From Microbacteriaceae bacterium (GTDB lineage Bacteria > Actinomycetota > Actinomycetes > Actinomycetales > Microbacteriaceae), in the NCBI GenBank assembly GCA_030841285.1, contig JAVECW010000002.1, positions 1 through 32,813 on the forward strand: 32,813 nucleotides of DNA, read 5' to 3'. The translations under genes were made by a program, and so were the position numbers. Numbering within the stretch: the stretch's first letter is position 1; the number at the start of each line of letters is the position of its first letter. Positions 30,977 to 32,813 of this stretch are shown in pieces. The notes under the pieces were generated by a model. The model was not told the origin of the DNA. It made no database searches and worked only from the letters and a program-made list of their open reading frames with translations.

Positions 30977-32257
30977 GTGCCAGCGCTCGGTGCGCTCGTC
31001 GCCGAGCCGCTGTTCCTCCTGGCCGACTCGGCCATGGTCGGACACCTGGGCGCCACGCCGCTGGCCGGGCTCGGGCTCGCGAGCGCGGTGCTGCAGACCA
31101 TCATCGGGCTCATGGTCTTCCTCGCGTACAGCACGACTCCCGCGGTCGCGAGACGACTCGGCGCGGGCGATGAACGCGGCGCGGTCGCGGCGGGCATCGA
31201 CGGGGTGTGGCTCGCGCTCGGCCTCGGTGCAGTACTCGCGGTCGCCGGCTGGTTCGCGGCGCCGTGGCTGGTCGGCGCATTCGGGGCGGCGGCGGATGTC
31301 GCACACCAGGCATCCACGTATCTTGCGATCTCGATGTTCGGCCTGCCCGCCATGCTGCTCGTGTTCGCCGCGACCGGCCTGCTGCGCGGCCTGCAGGACA
31401 CCCGCACGCCTCTCGCGGTGGCGGTCGTCGGCTTCGCGGCGAACGTGCTGCTCAATTTCCTGTTCATCTACGGACTGAGGCTCGGCATCGCAGGTTCGGC
31501 GATCGGAACGGTCGTCGCGCAGTGGGGCATGGTCGCCGTCTACCTCGTCGTCGTGGCGCGGCACGCACGTCGCGTTGGTGCGCCGCTGCTGCCGCATCAC
31601 GCGGGCATCCGCAGCTCTGCCGAGTCCGGCGGATGGCTGCTCGTGCGCACCGCGAGCCTGCGCGCGGCCATGCTGCTCGCCGTGTTCGTCGCGACGAGGC
31701 TGGGATCGAACGAGCTCGCGGCGTTCCAGGTCGCGATGACGCTCTTCGCGACCATCGCCTTCGCCCTCGATGCGCTCGCGATCGCCGCGCAGGCGCTCGT
31801 CGGGCGCGGTCTCGGCGCATCTGATCTGGCGGCGGTGCGCGCGGTTCTTGCGCGCTGCCTGCAGTGGGGCGTGCTCGCCGGGGCGGCACTCGGCCTCGTC
31901 GTCATCGCTGCGAGCCCGGTGGCAGGCGCACTCTTCACGAGTGACGCGGCGGTCGCGTCGCTCCTGCCGCTGACCCTGGTGATCATCGGTATCGGCGCGC
32001 CGCTCGGCGGATTCGTCTTCGTGCTCGACGGCGTGCTGATCGGCGCGGGCGACGCGCGCTACCTCGCGCTCACGGGCATCCTGAACCTCGCCGCGTTCGT
32101 GCCACTCGCCCTCGCGGTCGCGGCCTGGGCGCCATCCGGAGTCCCGGGGCTGGCCTGGCTCAGCGCGGCCTTCGCGGTCGGCTATATCGGGGCGAGGGCG
32201 GTCACGCTGGGCCTGCGCGCCCGCGGGGACCGCTGGATGGTGACGGGCGCACCCTGA
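30977..32257 (+). CDS. MATE/DinF-family multidrug exporter (start codon uncertain)
   Basis: This polytopic exporter has twelve hydrophobic segments and typical DinF-like patterns: EPLFLLADSAMVGHLG at the start, FLAYSTTPAVARRLGAGDERGA, GLLRGLQDTRTPL, and in the second half FVLDGVLIGAGDARYLA. It probably uses a sodium or proton gradient to export cationic compounds. Starting at GTG 30977 gives 426 residues. However, the family N-terminus (DREILRLAVPALGALV) continues upstream in the same frame to a stop at 30911-30913, and that upstream part has no ATG, GTG or TTG. A rare ATT at 30935 or CTG at 30965 is possible. It follows the FAD oxidase closely and converges with the ABC gene, three bases between stops. 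Confidence 0.85.
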   Translation: MPALGALVAEPLFLLADSAMVGHLGATPLAGLGLASAVLQTIIGLMVFLAYSTTPAVARRLGAGDERGAVAAGIDGVWLALGLGAVLAVAGWFAAPWLVGAFGAAADVAHQASTYLAISMFGLPAMLLVFAATGLLRGLQDTRTPLAVAVVGFAANVLLNFLFIYGLRLGIAGSAIGTVVAQWGMVAVYLVVVARHARRVGAPLLPHHAGIRSSAESGGWLLVRTASLRAAMLLAVFVATRLGSNELAAFQVAMTLFATIAFALDALAIAAQALVGRGLGASDLAAVRAVLARCLQWGVLAGAALGLVVIAASPVAGALFTSDAAVASLLPLTLVIIGIGAPLGGFVFVLDGVLIGAGDARYLALTGILNLAAFVPLALAVAAWAPSGVPGLAWLSAAFAVGYIGARAVTLGLRARGDRWMVTGAP

Positions 32258-32260
32258 GGC

Positions 32261-32813
32261 CTAGACCTCCTCGACGGCAGCCTCCGCGAACTGGGCGTTG
32301 TAGAGCCGGTAGTACGCGCCTTCCGCCTCGAGCAGTTCGGCGTGCGAGCCCTGCTCGACGATGCTCCCCTCCTCCATCACGAGGATGAGATCGGCATCGC
32401 GAATCGTCGAGAGCCGGTGCGCGATCACGAAGCTCGTTCGATCCGAGCGCAGCGCCTTCATCGCCTTCTGCACGAGCACTTCGGTGCGCGTATCCACCGA
32501 GCTTGTCGCTTCGTCCAGGATGAGCACGCTCGGTTGGGCGAGGAACGCTCGCGCGATCGTGAGCAGCTGCTTCTCACCCGCACTCACATTGGAGGCCTCG
32601 TCGTCGAGCACGGTGTCGTAGCCGTCCGGCAGGGAGTGCACGAAGCGATCGACGTAGGTCGCGCGAGCCGCGTCGACGATCTCCTCCTCCGTCGCATCCG
32701 GACGCCCGTATGCGATGTTGTCCCTGATCGTGCCGCCGAACAGCCAGGTGTCCTGCAGCACCATGCCCATTCGCGAGCGCAGGTCTTCCCTCGTCATCCC
32801 CGAGATGTCGACG
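32261..32813 (-). CDS. C-terminal part of an ABC exporter (fused permease-ATPase), truncated by window end
   Basis: The frame is open beyond the right edge; only about 184 residues are visible. They contain a Q-loop region [22 protein letters not shown], the signature [15 protein letters not shown], Walker [17 protein letters not shown] and the switch His in VIAHRLSTI. This is the nucleotide-binding domain of a type IV (half or full-length) multidrug or lipid exporter, with the VSAGEKQ form of the signature. The N-terminal membrane part lies outside the window. The stop TAG 32263-32261 is three bases from the MATE stop. Confidence 0.92.
   Translation of the reverse strand, partial: VDISGMTREDLRSRMGMVLQDTWLFGGTIRDNIAYGRPDATEEEIVDAARATYVDRFVHSLPDGYDTVLDDEASNVSAGEKQLLTIARAFLAQPSVLILDEATSSVDTRTEVLVQKAMKALRSDRTSFVIAHRLSTIRDADLILVMEEGSIVEQGSHAELLEAEGAYYRLYNAQFAEAAVEEV

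Noticed and set aside
1-32813. tRNA, rRNA and riboswitch genes
   Set aside because: Looking for T-loop, anticodon-stem and known aptamer patterns in the gaps between genes gave nothing; the one GGTTCGAG found lies within hemA coding sequence.

Overview
The window is high-GC DNA with GTG/ATG starts, many 1-4 base start/stop overlaps and an actinobacterial coproporphyrin-dependent heme pathway (hemQ next to hemH and hemY). Gene content, the frequent GGATGC/GCATCC hexamer and the protein sequences point to an actinobacterium, most likely of the family Microbacteriaceae. No rRNA, tRNA, CRISPR array, insertion sequence, integrase or phage block was seen; this is ordinary chromosome.

Layout. 1-4.7 kb: the end of an unidentified gene, an ABC-2 type exporter pair, a YhdH/AcuI-type oxidoreductase, a TetR regulator, a DUF1304 membrane protein and a conserved small protein on the minus strand. 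4.99-8.23 kb: a sugar ABC importer (lipoprotein binding protein, single-domain ATPase, permease) of the xylose/ribose class, with a very strong hairpin between the binding protein and the ATPase. 8.27-21.56 kb: the heme locus. hemB-hemL run leftwards. hemE-hemY-(YtxH, holin-like, DUF3618)-hemQ-hemH-hemC-hemD form one tightly packed leftward operon. hemA diverges from hemE. Together these encode the whole route from glutamyl-tRNA to heme b except glutamyl-tRNA synthetase, ending through coproporphyrin.

Between hemB and hemD, on the opposite strand, sits a translationally coupled triad (10.78-12.59 kb). It encodes a 55-residue one-helix membrane protein, a stand-alone cytochrome b N-terminal domain with four heme-ligand histidines, and a 315-residue membrane-anchored protein of unknown function. 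None of the three contains a cysteine, so there is no c-type heme or Fe-S site, and no PEWY-type quinol-oxidation motif. This looks like an uncharacterised b-type cytochrome complex placed beside the genes that make its cofactor, and it is the best candidate here for an undescribed system.

21.7-26.2 kb: glycyl-tRNA synthetase, a beta-lactamase-fold protein and an M13 metallopeptidase, all leftward. 26.2-29.4 kb: a leftward operon of ABC ATPase, large two-half permease and MarR-like regulator, whose promoter (-35 TTCACA, 17 bp, -10 TAGCGT, leaderless GTG) is covered by a perfect TTCACAA-AG-TTGTGAA palindrome. 29.5-32.8 kb: a BBE-type FAD oxidase, a MATE exporter whose start codon is not obvious, and the C-terminal end of an ABC exporter that runs off the window.

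Several genes have a TANNNT hexamer 6-7 bases before the start codon and a weak or absent Shine-Dalgarno sequence, suggesting widespread leaderless transcription.
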